Shown: positions 8,986 through 17,274, numbered from the stretch's first letter. The stretch is 64,000 nt of DNA from Pontibacter akesuensis (GCF_001611675.1 NZ_CP014766.1:3410001-3474000), one strand, 5' to 3'. Translations and numbers: made by a program. Notes: generated by a model not told the origin, from the sequence alone.

Positions 8986-9345
8986 ATGAGAAAACAGAAA
9001 GGCCTCGTACTGCTTCTACTCCTGCTGATTGCGGGTGTGTGGGGGTGCCTTTCTGTTTCCAGCCCTGAAGGTGGTGATCTTCATCAGGCCAATGTTAAAG
9101 CCACCAGCCAGGAAGAAAACCATTTTAGTCCGGAAGAACAGGGAAAGTCCATTGCCTGGTCCGAGCCTACCGCGCCACACGGCAGAACAGTTCACACGGC
9201 GGATAACCAAAACCCATACTTGCTTGCAGGCGGCGGCTCTTCTCCCTTCATACTTGACAGGCACAGCGCCTGCATCACATTCAGCGTTGCCTTTGGTATT
9301 TCCACTTTAACGACGCAGTTCAGAATACTCCCCAACGCCCCTTAG
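8986..9345 (+). CDS. Small exported hypothetical protein
   Basis: 119 aa between two APC permeases, starting 30 bases after the first. It has a hydrophobic signal segment (LVLLLLLLIAGVWG) followed by Cys, so it may be a lipoprotein with a non-classical lipobox (VWGC). The mature part is polar and low in hydrophobicity until a short C-terminal hydrophobic stretch. No family is recognised. Position suggests co-transcription with the permeases. Real coding is likely but not certain. Confidence 0.5.
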   Translation: MRKQKGLVLLLLLLIAGVWGCLSVSSPEGGDLHQANVKATSQEENHFSPEEQGKSIAWSEPTAPHGRTVHTADNQNPYLLAGGGSSPFILDRHSACITFSVAFGISTLTTQFRILPNAP

Positions 9346-9476
9346 ATAGAAATAAATGGTTGCGTGGCGGTAACATTAACCGCCATTATTCACCTGATGC
9401 ACTGTCACAGGTGTGGCTTGTCTGGCTTTCGCATAAAGGCCGGACGAGCGATGTATCATCATTTCAAATCTACAAA

Positions 9477-10967
9477 ATGACTAATAATCTATTTGCGACA
9501 AAGTCTGTCGAAAAACTAATAAGTGAATCCGAGGGCGGGGAGCACGGCTTGAAGCGCACCCTCACCGCAACCAACCTGACCATGCTGGGCGTGGGCGCCA
9601 TTATCGGGGCGGGCATTTTTGTGCTGACGGGTACGGCAGCAGCGAACGCAGCCGGGCCTGCCATCGTTATCTCCTTCCTGATCGCCGGTTTGGGATGCCT
9701 CTTCGCGGGGATGTGCTACGCTGAGTTTGCCTCTATGCTCCCGGTGGCAGGAAGCGCCTATACGTACGGCTACGCCACACTGGGGGAGTTCATCGCCTGG
9801 ATCATCGGGTGGGACCTAATTCTCGAGTACCTGTTCGGTGCCGCAACCGTGGCCGTGGGCTGGAGCGGCAACTTCGTGAGCCTGCTCGGTTCGCTTGGAA
9901 TTACCGTTCCGGCTGCCATCGCCGCCGCACCGCTTGCCTACGATGGAAGCTCTTTCGAAGCGACAGGAGCCCTCATCAACCTGCCTGCCGTCGTGCTGAT
10001 TCTCGTCATGACAGGGCTGCTGGTTGTAGGGATACAGGAGTCAGCCAAATTCAACAACATCATTGTAGTGGTGAAGGTGGTGATCGTGCTGCTTGTCATC
10101 GGCTTTGGGTTTGAGTATGTTGATTCTGCGAACTGGGAGCCTTTTATCCCAGGTAAGGAGATTCTGACAGATGGCAGCACCCGCTACGGGTGGAAGGGCG
10201 TGGTGGCTGGTGCTGCCATTGTGTTCTTCTCCTACATTGGCTTTGATGCCGTGAGCACCGCGGCGCAGGAGGCAAAGAACCCGCAGCGCGACATGCCTAT
10301 CGGAATGCTTGCCTCCCTGGGGGTTTGTACGGTGCTCTACATCCTGATGTCACTGGTTTTAACCGGAATTGTACCTTACGAGTCCCTGAACGTGCCGGAC
10401 CCTGTACTGGTAGCCCTGGCGGCGGCGGGGCCTGGCCTGAAATGGCTTTACTTCCTGACAGGTGTTGGTGCTGTGGCTGGTTTGGCCTCAGTTGTACTGG
10501 TGATGCTGATGGCCCAGCCGCGCATTTTCTACTCCATGAGCCGGGACGGCCTTCTTCCCGCACTGTTCGGTAAGGTGCACCCCAAGTTTAACACCCCTTA
10601 TGTACCCACTATCATTACGGGCGTCGTGGCTGCGATCGTGGCCGGTATTTTCCCAATTGGCCTGCTCGGTGAGTTGGTAAGCATCGGCACGCTACTGGCC
10701 TTCGTCATTGTGTGCGCCGGCATCATCGTTCTGCGCCGCACAAGCCCTAACCTGAAAAGGCCCTTTAGAACACCTTTCGTGCCGCTTGTTCCGGTGCTTG
10801 GAATCCTGATCTGCGGGTATATGATGGTGAACCTGGGGGTGGATACCTGGCTGCGGCTCATCGCCTGGATGGCCATCGGCGTTGCCATCTACTTCCTTTA
10901 TGGAAGAAAACACAGCAAACTGCAGCAGCAGCCGGAGCCGGAACAGCCCAAAGTGATGGTCGGCTAA
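9477..10967 (+). CDS. APC-superfamily amino acid permease (CAT-type), second copy
   Basis: 496 aa from ATG 9477 (the frame is open 39 codons upstream, but MTNNLFATKSVEKLISE is the usual beginning). Motifs are GVGAIIGAGIFVLTGTAA, PVAGSAYTYGYATLGE, WIIGWDLILEY and FSYIGFDAVSTAAQEAKNPQ, the last matching helices 6-7 of the cationic-amino-acid transporter branch. It closely parallels the permease at 7240-8955, but is shorter because it lacks that copy's extra loop and C-terminal helices. It is therefore a paralogue, probably an old duplication rather than a recent one given the sequence differences. The leader at 9360-9476 contains two short hairpins (TGGCGGT/ACCGCCA and CACCTG/CAGGTG). Confidence 0.9.
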   Translation: MTNNLFATKSVEKLISESEGGEHGLKRTLTATNLTMLGVGAIIGAGIFVLTGTAAANAAGPAIVISFLIAGLGCLFAGMCYAEFASMLPVAGSAYTYGYATLGEFIAWIIGWDLILEYLFGAATVAVGWSGNFVSLLGSLGITVPAAIAAAPLAYDGSSFEATGALINLPAVVLILVMTGLLVVGIQESAKFNNIIVVVKVVIVLLVIGFGFEYVDSANWEPFIPGKEILTDGSTRYGWKGVVAGAAIVFFSYIGFDAVSTAAQEAKNPQRDMPIGMLASLGVCTVLYILMSLVLTGIVPYESLNVPDPVLVALAAAGPGLKWLYFLTGVGAVAGLASVVLVMLMAQPRIFYSMSRDGLLPALFGKVHPKFNTPYVPTIITGVVAAIVAGIFPIGLLGELVSIGTLLAFVIVCAGIIVLRRTSPNLKRPFRTPFVPLVPVLGILICGYMMVNLGVDTWLRLIAWMAIGVAIYFLYGRKHSKLQQQPEPEQPKVMVG

Positions 10968-11048
10968 AGCTTGGACAGGGTGCGGCCGGGGCCTTTAAAT
11001 TTTTAGACCGGCCGTGCTTTCCTGGCGCGCACTTTTAACGCATGAAGC

Positions 11049-11132
11049 ATGGAGCTTGTAAACCTGTTCATCTTCCTTTCGCTGCTCACGCTGCTTGTCC
11101 TGTACTTTCGCCGCACCGGCGGGAAAAAGTAG
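11049..11132 (+). CDS. 27-residue single-helix membrane microprotein
   Basis: ATG 11049 to TAG 11132 encodes MELVNLFIFLSLLTLLVLYF followed by RRTGGKK: one hydrophobic helix and a basic cytosolic tail. It is too short for usual ORF calling. A similar gene (MELLILSLM...) occurs at 14698-14829, also just after a carrier gene. The form recalls KdpF-like accessory subunits, but that is only a resemblance. Expression is unproven. Confidence 0.4.
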   Translation: MELVNLFIFLSLLTLLVLYFRRTGGKK

Positions 11133-11224
11133 GAGGTGCACTGCTGCAGGAGCTGTGGTGGCAATAAAATCAAAGCAAAAGGCCGGCGCTGAGCCGGTTT
11201 TTATAACATTTAAACTTATATCAA

Positions 11225-11746
11225 ATGGACTTGAATTCAATAGTCATAGGGGTAGTCATACTGGCACTGTTAGCGGTGGCGGCAATGTATTTCGCTTTCA
11301 ATGAGCGGCGTAAATCAAACGGGCGCTTAAGGCAGTTCACCGATCTGGGTGCCCAACACGGGCTGGAGATCTCCCTGTGCGACTTCTGGCATCCCGGTCA
11401 TGCCATTGGCATTGATACTTCTAAAAAGCGGCTTCTTTACGTGAAAGCATCTGCTGAAAAGGAGGAAGTGATTACTGTCGATTTGTCCGATGTCAGGAAC
11501 TGCAGTCTGCTTCACGAGTACCGGGATCAAAACGGCACCAGGGTGATCGACCTCATTGGCCTGCACTTCACATTCCGAAGCAGCAAAGCTCTACAGACAC
11601 TGTTGTTTTACAGCAGGGAAGAGGACCTGCACCTAAGAGAGGAACTCCAGCTTGCTGAGAAGTGGAAAGGCATTGTGTGCTCCAGTCTACCCGGCACAAG
11701 TGAGGGAGCCGCCGCTGACAAGCGACCCCAACCGGTAACACTTTAA
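11225..11746 (+). CDS. Membrane-anchored hypothetical protein
   Basis: 173 aa. One N-terminal helix (IVIGVVILALLAVAAMYFAF) anchors a cytosolic domain rich in alternating beta-strand patterns: IGIDTSKKRLLYVKA, ITVDLSDVRNCSLLHEY and IDLIGLHFTFRS. This resembles a PH-like or lipocalin-like beta domain of proteins found in Bacteroidota, but no name can be given. It lies within the transporter run, 90 bases after the microprotein at 11049-11132 and 108 bases before the MFS carrier. Function unknown. Confidence 0.65.
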   Translation: MDLNSIVIGVVILALLAVAAMYFAFNERRKSNGRLRQFTDLGAQHGLEISLCDFWHPGHAIGIDTSKKRLLYVKASAEKEEVITVDLSDVRNCSLLHEYRDQNGTRVIDLIGLHFTFRSSKALQTLLFYSREEDLHLREELQLAEKWKGIVCSSLPGTSEGAAADKRPQPVTL

Positions 11747-11767
11747 GAAAAGCCACCTGTTTCCCTA

Positions 11768-11832
11768 AGCAGCTCCTTAAGTATAGAACCCAAGGTAACG
11801 GGATCATTCTTAAGGAGCGCTTAAAACAAATG
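11768..11832 (+). promoter_or_regulatory. Long hairpin in the leader of the MFS gene
   Basis: GCTCCTTAAG (11772-11781) pairs exactly with CTTAAGGAGC (11819-11828). AAGC/GCTT extends the stem past one bulged A. The loop is 37 bases. It lies 20 bases after the preceding stop and 27 bases before the MFS start, so it may be a terminator without T-run or a cis-regulatory leader. Confidence 0.45.
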
Positions 11833-11854
11833 CGACAATAAAAACATAGCAAAG

Positions 11855-13180
11855 ATGCCAAATACAAAGACTAAGTCTAACATTGAGATCCATCCGCACA
11901 AGGTAGGCGCATACCGTTGGGTTGTCTGCGCGCTTCTGTTTTTTGCAACGACTATCAACTACCTGGACAGGCAGATCATCGGTTTGCTAAAGCCGGCGCT
12001 GGAGGTGCAGTTCAACTGGACTGAGAGCGACTACGGGACTGTGGTGATGGCCTTCGCCGCTTCTTATGCGGTGGGGCTGCTGCTGTTTGGAAGGCTTATT
12101 GACAAAATCGGCACGAAGCTGGGGTACGCGATCTCCATTGTGGTTTGGAGTCTGGCCGCCATGTTCCATGCCGCCGCCAGGAGCACCCTCGGGTTTGGCA
12201 TCGCGCGTGCTGCCTTGGGCCTGGGCGAGGCGGGAAACTTCCCGGCAGCCATCAAAGCAGTGGCCGAGTGGTTCCCCAAAAAGGAACGGGCGCTTGCCAC
12301 AGGCATCTTCAACTCCGGGGCCAACATCGGGGCGGTGGTCGCCCCGATTCTGGTGCCGTGGATCCTGGGTGTTTACGGCTGGGAGATGGCCTTTATCGCG
12401 ACGGGTGCCGTGGGCTTTGTGTGGCTGGTGTTCTGGTGGGTGCTCTACGAGATCCCCTCCCGCCAAAAGCGCCTGCAGAAGGCAGAGTACGATTATATCC
12501 ACAGCGACAGCGAGGCTATACCGGATGAAACGGCAGACACGACGCCGGTAAAGTGGTCAAAGCTGCTGACGGTGCGGCAAACGTGGGCCTTTATCGCGGG
12601 TAAGTTTTTAACCGACCCCATCTGGTGGTTCTTCCTGTTTTGGCTGCCTTCCTACTTCAGCAGCGTCTTCCAGCTGGACCTCTCAAAGCCAAGCCTGCAC
12701 CTTGCGGTCGTCTACACGGCCACTACTATTGGCAGTATTGGCGGCGGTTACCTGTCCTCTTATTTTATTGGCAGGGGGTGGCCAGTATTTAAGGCCCGCA
12801 AAACTGCCATGCTGCTTATCGCCCTCTGCGTGGTGCCCATCGTGGGGGCGCAGTTCACCACCGACCTGTGGACGGTGGTAGGCCTGATCAGCCTGGCTGC
12901 CGCCGCGCACCAAGCCTGGAGCGCCAACATCTTCACGACAGCCTCTGACATGTTCCCGAAAAGAGCGGTGAGCTCGGTGGTGGGCATAGGCGGCATGGCC
13001 GGCTCCCTGGGTGGTGTGCTTTTCCCGCTCTTCATAGGCTTTGTGCTCGATCACTACAAGTTCCTGGGTAAACTGGCCGAGGGTTACAATATCATCTTTG
13101 TTGTCTGCGGATGTGCTTACCTGCTGGCTTGGCTGGTTATGCACTTCATCACCCCGCGCATGAAGCCGGTACAGTTGTAA
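11855..13180 (+). CDS. MFS transporter, hexuronate/anion-cation symporter type (ExuT-like)
   Basis: 441 aa, 12 membrane segments. The beginning YRWVVCALLFFATTINYLDR is typical of the ACS branch of MFS (hexuronate, glucarate and galactonate carriers). The loop-2 motif GRLIDKIGTKLGY, RAALGLGEAGNFPAAIKAVAEWFPKKERALATGIFNSGANIGAV and the C-terminal half with MFPKRAVSSVVGIGGMAGSLGG fit ExuT/GudP. No uronate catabolic genes are nearby, so the substrate is uncertain. It is followed after 37 bases by the dicarboxylate/amino-acid symporter, and both are likely co-transcribed. Confidence 0.88.
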   Translation: MPNTKTKSNIEIHPHKVGAYRWVVCALLFFATTINYLDRQIIGLLKPALEVQFNWTESDYGTVVMAFAASYAVGLLLFGRLIDKIGTKLGYAISIVVWSLAAMFHAAARSTLGFGIARAALGLGEAGNFPAAIKAVAEWFPKKERALATGIFNSGANIGAVVAPILVPWILGVYGWEMAFIATGAVGFVWLVFWWVLYEIPSRQKRLQKAEYDYIHSDSEAIPDETADTTPVKWSKLLTVRQTWAFIAGKFLTDPIWWFFLFWLPSYFSSVFQLDLSKPSLHLAVVYTATTIGSIGGGYLSSYFIGRGWPVFKARKTAMLLIALCVVPIVGAQFTTDLWTVVGLISLAAAAHQAWSANIFTTASDMFPKRAVSSVVGIGGMAGSLGGVLFPLFIGFVLDHYKFLGKLAEGYNIIFVVCGCAYLLAWLVMHFITPRMKPVQL

Positions 13181-13217
13181 TGCCTGCGCCTGAATTGGAG
13201 ATCACAACTCACTGTAT

Positions 13218-14639
13218 ATGAAAAAGTCTTTATTACCGATGGCGGCGCTGCTAAGTATAACTGTGGCGGCCATCCTGACTGTACTGCAGCAGTACAGCTT
13301 TATTTCACTGCCGGCAGAGGTGCTGATGGGCGTGCGTTGGGCAGTAGTGGGCGTTTTGCTGCTCTACGGCCTGCAGAAGCGCTCCCTCACCACCTGGATC
13401 TTGGTCAGCATGGTGGTGGGCTGCGCCATCGGCTACGACTTCCCCGGGTTTGCCGTCAGCCTGAACGTGCTGAGCAAGATCTTCCTCAAGCTGATCAAGA
13501 CCATCATCGCCCCGCTTATCTTCGCCACGCTGGTGGTGGGCATTGCCGGCCACTCCAACCTGAAGCAGGTGGGCAGCATGGGTTGGAAAGCCATCCTGTA
13601 CTTTGAGATCGTTACCACGCTGGCCCTGTTCATCGGCCTGGCCGCCATCAACATCAGCCGCGCCGGCGTGGGCATAGACCCGGGACTGGCGCAGAGCCAG
13701 GAGGAGATCGCCCCGGTGGCCGCGCAGAGCACATCCGACATCATCCTGCACGTGTTCCCCGAGAACATCGTGAAGTCCATATCCGAGGGGCAGGTGCTGC
13801 AGATTGTGGTGTTCAGCGTCCTGTTCGCCATCGGCCTTGCCATGGTGGGCGAGAAGAAGCGCAAGCCGATGCTGGACTTCTGCGAGAGCCTCTCCGAGAC
13901 CATGTTCAAGTTCACCAACATCATCATGTACTTCGCCCCGATCGGTGTGGGCGCCGCCATTGCCTACACGGTGGGGCACATGGGCTTCGGCATCCTGCTG
14001 AACCTGTTCCAGCTGCTCATCACCCTCTACGTGGCCCTGATCGTCTTTGCGGTGGTGGTGCTGCTGCCGGTGGCCCTGATCGCCCGCGTGCCGATCGTGC
14101 GTTTCCTGAAAGCCATCTCCGGCCCGGTGTCCATCGCCTTTGCCACCACCAGCTCGGAGGCGGCCCTGCCGCGCGCCATGGAGGAGATGGAGAAGCTGGG
14201 CGTGCCGCGCAAGATCGTGGCCTTCGTTATGCCTACCGGCTACAGCTTTAACCTCGACGGCACTACCTTGTATCTGGCCCTCGCCTCCGTTTTCGTGGCC
14301 CAGGCCGCGGGCATCAACCTGACGTGGGAGCAGCAGCTGGTGATGGTGTTCACCCTGATGCTGACGAGCAAAGGCGTGGCCGGTGTGCCGCGCGCCTCCC
14401 TGGTGATCCTGCTGGGCACCGTGGCCTCGTTCAACCTGCCGGTGTGGCCGGTGTTCGCCATACTTGGCATCGACGAGCTGATGGACATGGCCCGCACATC
14501 GGTGAACGTGACCGGTAACTGCCTTGCCACCGCCGTAGTGGCCCGCTGGGAGGGCGAGTTCCACCCGGAGCGCGAAGTAGGCCTGGTGGAAACCTCGAAC
14601 CCGGAGATACTGGAAACAGAAGGGGAGAAGGTGCGTTAG
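13218..14639 (+). CDS. Dicarboxylate/amino acid:cation symporter (DAACS family)
   Basis: 473 aa. Sodium- or proton-coupled carrier for glutamate/aspartate or C4-dicarboxylates (GltP/GltT/DctA group). Visible marks: FLKLIKTIIAPLIFATLVVGIAG in helix 3, serine-rich loop FATTSSEAALPRAME (hairpin 1), PTGYSFNLDGTTLYLALASVF (the NxDGT substrate/ion site in helix 7), SKGVAGVPRASLVIL (hairpin 2) and DMARTSVNVTGNCLATAVV in helix 8 (D and N/R substrate contacts). The N-terminus carries an additional pair of hydrophobic segments compared with E. coli GltP. The gene is much richer in G/C at third positions than its neighbours, which creates a 419-codon antisense open frame that is not a gene. Confidence 0.93.
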   Translation: MKKSLLPMAALLSITVAAILTVLQQYSFISLPAEVLMGVRWAVVGVLLLYGLQKRSLTTWILVSMVVGCAIGYDFPGFAVSLNVLSKIFLKLIKTIIAPLIFATLVVGIAGHSNLKQVGSMGWKAILYFEIVTTLALFIGLAAINISRAGVGIDPGLAQSQEEIAPVAAQSTSDIILHVFPENIVKSISEGQVLQIVVFSVLFAIGLAMVGEKKRKPMLDFCESLSETMFKFTNIIMYFAPIGVGAAIAYTVGHMGFGILLNLFQLLITLYVALIVFAVVVLLPVALIARVPIVRFLKAISGPVSIAFATTSSEAALPRAMEEMEKLGVPRKIVAFVMPTGYSFNLDGTTLYLALASVFVAQAAGINLTWEQQLVMVFTLMLTSKGVAGVPRASLVILLGTVASFNLPVWPVFAILGIDELMDMARTSVNVTGNCLATAVVARWEGEFHPEREVGLVETSNPEILETEGEKVR

Positions 14640-14697
14640 ATAATTTTTTTGAAGCCCTGGTCAGGGCATATGTTGATACACCATACACAAACCTGCT

Positions 14698-14829
14698 ATG
14701 GAGCTATTAATCCTAAGTCTGATGCTGGCACTCACTGCCGTTTCTTACCTGATTTACAGGTTGTACATCAAGCCCAAACGCCGTCGCCGTAGCACGGGTG
14801 TTCTGGATAAGCATAAGCGCAAGCTGTGA
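14698..14829 (+). CDS. 43-residue single-helix membrane microprotein
   Basis: ATG 14698 to TGA 14829. One helix (MELLILSLMLALTAVSYLIY) is followed by a strongly basic tail with KPKRRRR. It lies 58 bases after the DAACS symporter and before the terC-like gene. It resembles the microprotein at 11049-11132 in start, helix length and basic tail. The pattern also recalls KdpF-like subunits, without proof. It is too short for standard ORF tracks. Confidence 0.45.
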   Translation: MELLILSLMLALTAVSYLIYRLYIKPKRRRRSTGVLDKHKRKL

Positions 14830-14947
14830 CGGCACTCCACTAAGTTAGTCTGTGCATTAAATTTTCCCCATGTCCCCGAGACGCTGTGCCAGGCATGGGG
14901 GGCAGTACCTGTAATACATATCCTTTATTTGTTAACCTATTTTCTCA

Positions 14948-15895
14948 ATGGAGAACTCCCTGTCCTTTTGGATCCTGTTCAACGCTTTCGTGCTCCTGAT
15001 GCTTGGGCTCGACCTGTTTGTATTCCACCGTGACGCCCATGAGGTAAAAATCAAGGAGGCGCTGCTTACCAGCCTGTTCTGGATCGCACTGGCGCTGGGG
15101 TTCAACGTGCTCATATATTTTTGGCAGGGGGAGCGGCCGGCCATGGAGTTTCTAACAGGCTACCTGATTGAAAAGTCTCTGAGCGTGGACAACCTGTTTG
15201 TCTTCATTATGATCTTCAACTACTTCAAGGTACCGCTCAAGTACCAGCACAACCTCCTGTTCTGGGGGGTACTGGGTGCGCTTGTGCTGCGGGCCATCTT
15301 TATACTGGTGGGCGTGGCCCTAATTGCCAAATTCCACTTCCTGATCTACATCATGGGCGCGTTCCTGGTGTTCACGGGCATCAAGATGGCTTTTTCACAT
15401 GGAGATGAGGAGGTGCACCCCGAGAACAACCCCCTGATAAAATGGGTAAGCAGGCACATGCGTATCACTAAAACCCCAGTGGGCGGTAAGTTCTTCACCA
15501 AGATAGACGGCAAGTGGTTTGCCACGCCGCTGTTCCTAGTGCTGATTATGATCGAGAGCACAGACGTGGTTTTTGCCGCTGATTCCATTCCGGCTATCCT
15601 GGCAATTTCCAAAGACCCCTTTATTGTCTACACCTCCAACGTGTTTGCGCTGCTGGGTTTGCGGGCCCTCTACTTCGCCCTGGCCGGTATCATGCAATTG
15701 TTTCATTACCTGCACTACGGCTTGTCGGTCATCCTGGTGTTTATCGGGGCAAAGCTGATGCTAAGCGATATCTTCCACATCGACATGCGTTACGCCCTGT
15801 TGGCAGTGGGGGGCATCCTGGCCATCTCCATCATTGCCTCGCTGCTGTTTCCCAGGAAGGCGAGTAACTTGCCACCTCCGCCGGATGTTTACTAA
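14948..15895 (+). CDS. TerC/Alx-family integral membrane protein
   Basis: 315 aa. TerC proteins are inner-membrane carriers associated with tellurite resistance, pH response and Mn2+ export; Alx/TerC-type members feed Mn2+ export or metallate exoenzymes. Visible motifs: LGLDLFVFHRDAHEV after the first helix, EKSLSVDNLFVFIMIFNYFKVP and IESTDVVFAADSIPAILAISKDPFIVYTSNVFALLGLRALYF. The last contains the conserved acidic residues within membrane helices. The length is normal. It closes the transporter run. I looked for a yybP-ykoY manganese riboswitch in the 118-base leader and did not see one. Confidence 0.92.
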   Translation: MENSLSFWILFNAFVLLMLGLDLFVFHRDAHEVKIKEALLTSLFWIALALGFNVLIYFWQGERPAMEFLTGYLIEKSLSVDNLFVFIMIFNYFKVPLKYQHNLLFWGVLGALVLRAIFILVGVALIAKFHFLIYIMGAFLVFTGIKMAFSHGDEEVHPENNPLIKWVSRHMRITKTPVGGKFFTKIDGKWFATPLFLVLIMIESTDVVFAADSIPAILAISKDPFIVYTSNVFALLGLRALYFALAGIMQLFHYLHYGLSVILVFIGAKLMLSDIFHIDMRYALLAVGGILAISIIASLLFPRKASNLPPPPDVY

Positions 15896-15946
15896 GGGCA
15901 GCAGGATCAGGAGGCAAGTTGGTTCAGTCATTTAATTGTAGGGAAC

Positions 15947-15975
15947 TTGCTATTGCTGTAAAAGAGCTATCTTCG
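15947..15975 (+). promoter_or_regulatory. Likely promoter of the STAS-like triplet
   Basis: TTG at 15947-15949 and TATCTTCG at 15968-15975 with an 18-base spacer: one mismatch to the -7 consensus TAnnTTTG. The first of the three genes starts 25 bases further on. Confidence 0.45.
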
Positions 15976-16000
15976 CGGCTCAACCATTAGAAGTTCAGGA

Positions 16001-16411
16001 ATGGTCTTACACGACAACATCATCAGGCTGGACTACAATCCAGCAACGGACATTCTGGAGACCAGTATGCCGGACGTGACGCACTTCATGCTTCCCGAGG
16101 TAAAGGTGTGCCTGGACGTCATCGTCACCAACATACGCAACTACGACATTAAGAAACTTCTGCTGGATGCGTCTAACTCCGTCATAGAAATGGAGGAGGA
16201 TGACGAGGCCTATAAAGCCATTGCCATGAAATTTGGTATGGACCTGATGGGTACGCGCCTGAAGAGAATCGCGCGGGTGGAATCGACAAACGCGAGGCGC
16301 GAGGCCAAGTCCGCGGAGGTCAGGCAGCAGGCAAACCTGCCGATGGAGTTCCGGAACTTCTCCAGCAGAGACGAGGCCATGAGCTGGCTGTTGGAAATGC
16401 AGGTGGCCTAA
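16001..16411 (+). CDS. STAS/SpoIIAA-like small protein, copy 1 of 3
   Basis: 136 aa. No named family is certain. The pattern is shared by all three tandem copies. An N-terminal strand pair (IIRLDYNPATDILETSMPD) is followed by a helix with PEVKVCLDVIV, then YDIKKLLLDASNSVIEM, the beta strand and turn where STAS domains carry their phosphorylatable serine. Next come a long helix, a strand ending in TRLKRIARVES, and a C-terminal FSSRDEAMSWLLE segment typical of SpoIIAA-like proteins. It is probably cytosolic and single-domain. It starts the three-gene run, 25 bases before copy 2. Role unknown; a protein-interaction switch is an inference from the fold guess. Confidence 0.7.
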   Translation: MVLHDNIIRLDYNPATDILETSMPDVTHFMLPEVKVCLDVIVTNIRNYDIKKLLLDASNSVIEMEEDDEAYKAIAMKFGMDLMGTRLKRIARVESTNARREAKSAEVRQQANLPMEFRNFSSRDEAMSWLLEMQVA

Positions 16412-16436
16412 ATTCAATTACCCAACCCACAAGCAC

Positions 16437-16865
16437 ATGATTATTTTTGAAAACAGCATCATCAAGCTGGACTACGACCCTGCCACCGACATCGTGGTGA
16501 TTGAGTACCCTGACCTGCACGGGTATCTGCTGCCGGAGATAAAGCATAGCATAGATATCCTGACTGATACCGTCAGGAGCTACGACGTGAAGCGGGTGCT
16601 GCTCGATTCCACTAAAACAACGGTGTCCGTGACACCGGAGGAAAGCAGGGAGATAGCCGTTTACCTGGCTAGCGCACTGGCACGTACGCGCGTGCAAAAA
16701 CTTGCGCGGGTACAGTCGCTGGACCTGACCGTGGAGACGCGGGCAAAAAACAACATGCAGCACGTGCAGCAGGAGCTGACGCTTCCTTTCATGCTGCAGA
16801 ACTTTACGCAGAAGGCGCAAGCCCTGGCGTGGCTGCAAAATGAATCTGCAACGGATCAGATCTGA
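16437..16865 (+). CDS. STAS/SpoIIAA-like small protein, copy 2 of 3
   Basis: 142 aa, paralogue of the genes on both sides. Matching blocks: IIKLDYDPATDIVVIEYPD, LPEIKHSIDILTDTVRSYD, VKRVLLDSTKTTVSV, TRVQKLARVQS and the C-terminal FTQKAQALAWLQ. The DST/K turn corresponds to DAS in copy 1 and DSS in copy 3. It diverges most in the strand after the Ser/Thr turn, where acidic residues of copies 1 and 3 are replaced. The stop lies 4 bases before the start of copy 3, so the run is certainly one transcript. Function unknown. Confidence 0.7.
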   Translation: MIIFENSIIKLDYDPATDIVVIEYPDLHGYLLPEIKHSIDILTDTVRSYDVKRVLLDSTKTTVSVTPEESREIAVYLASALARTRVQKLARVQSLDLTVETRAKNNMQHVQQELTLPFMLQNFTQKAQALAWLQNESATDQI

Positions 16866-16869
16866 TACC

Positions 16870-17274
16870 ATGATTGTCTACCACAACAGCATAATCACAC
16901 TCGATTACGACCCTGCTACCGATATTCTTGAGGTTGCCTTGCCGGATATGCAGGCCCACTCCATCAGCGAAGTGGAGCGTTGCCTGCACATCATTGTGGA
17001 GCATGTCATCTCCTACGACGTGAAGAAGCTGCTGCTGGATTCGAGCAAGGCCGTAGTGGAGGTGGAGGACGAAACCTACAGGAGCCTGATTCTGCAGTTC
17101 AGCAGAGAGCTTATAAATACCAGGTTGCAAAAGGTGGCCCGTATCGCAACCCCTGTCGCCTCGCAGGAGCACCGGGCAAACCTGATGGCACAAGAGGTGC
17201 ACCAGCTAAAACCGGCAGTGGCGTATGAAAACTTTGCAGGCAGGGCAGCAGCACTGGACTGGCTCCTTGTCTGA
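16870..17274 (+). CDS. STAS/SpoIIAA-like small protein, copy 3 of 3
   Basis: 134 aa from ATG 16870. A longer frame from 16840 would overlap copy 2 and lacks family support. Blocks: IITLDYDPATDILEVALPD, ISEVERCLHIIVEHVISYD, VKKLLLDSSKAVVEVED, TRLQKVARIAT and AGRAAALDWLLV. It is closest to copy 1 in the Ser turn and the acidic strand. It faces the PAS-LuxR gene across 77 bases, stop to stop. The three copies have drifted considerably, which points to an old duplication kept by selection rather than a fresh tandem repeat. Confidence 0.7.
   Translation: MIVYHNSIITLDYDPATDILEVALPDMQAHSISEVERCLHIIVEHVISYDVKKLLLDSSKAVVEVEDETYRSLILQFSRELINTRLQKVARIATPVASQEHRANLMAQEVHQLKPAVAYENFAGRAAALDWLLV

Noticed and set aside
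13305..14564. 419-codon minus-strand open frame rich in His/Gly
   Set aside because: It is the antisense shadow of the GC3-rich symporter gene; its composition is not protein-like and it matches no family.
14830..14947. yybP-ykoY manganese riboswitch before the TerC gene
   Set aside because: The conserved loop sequences of that riboswitch were not found in the leader.
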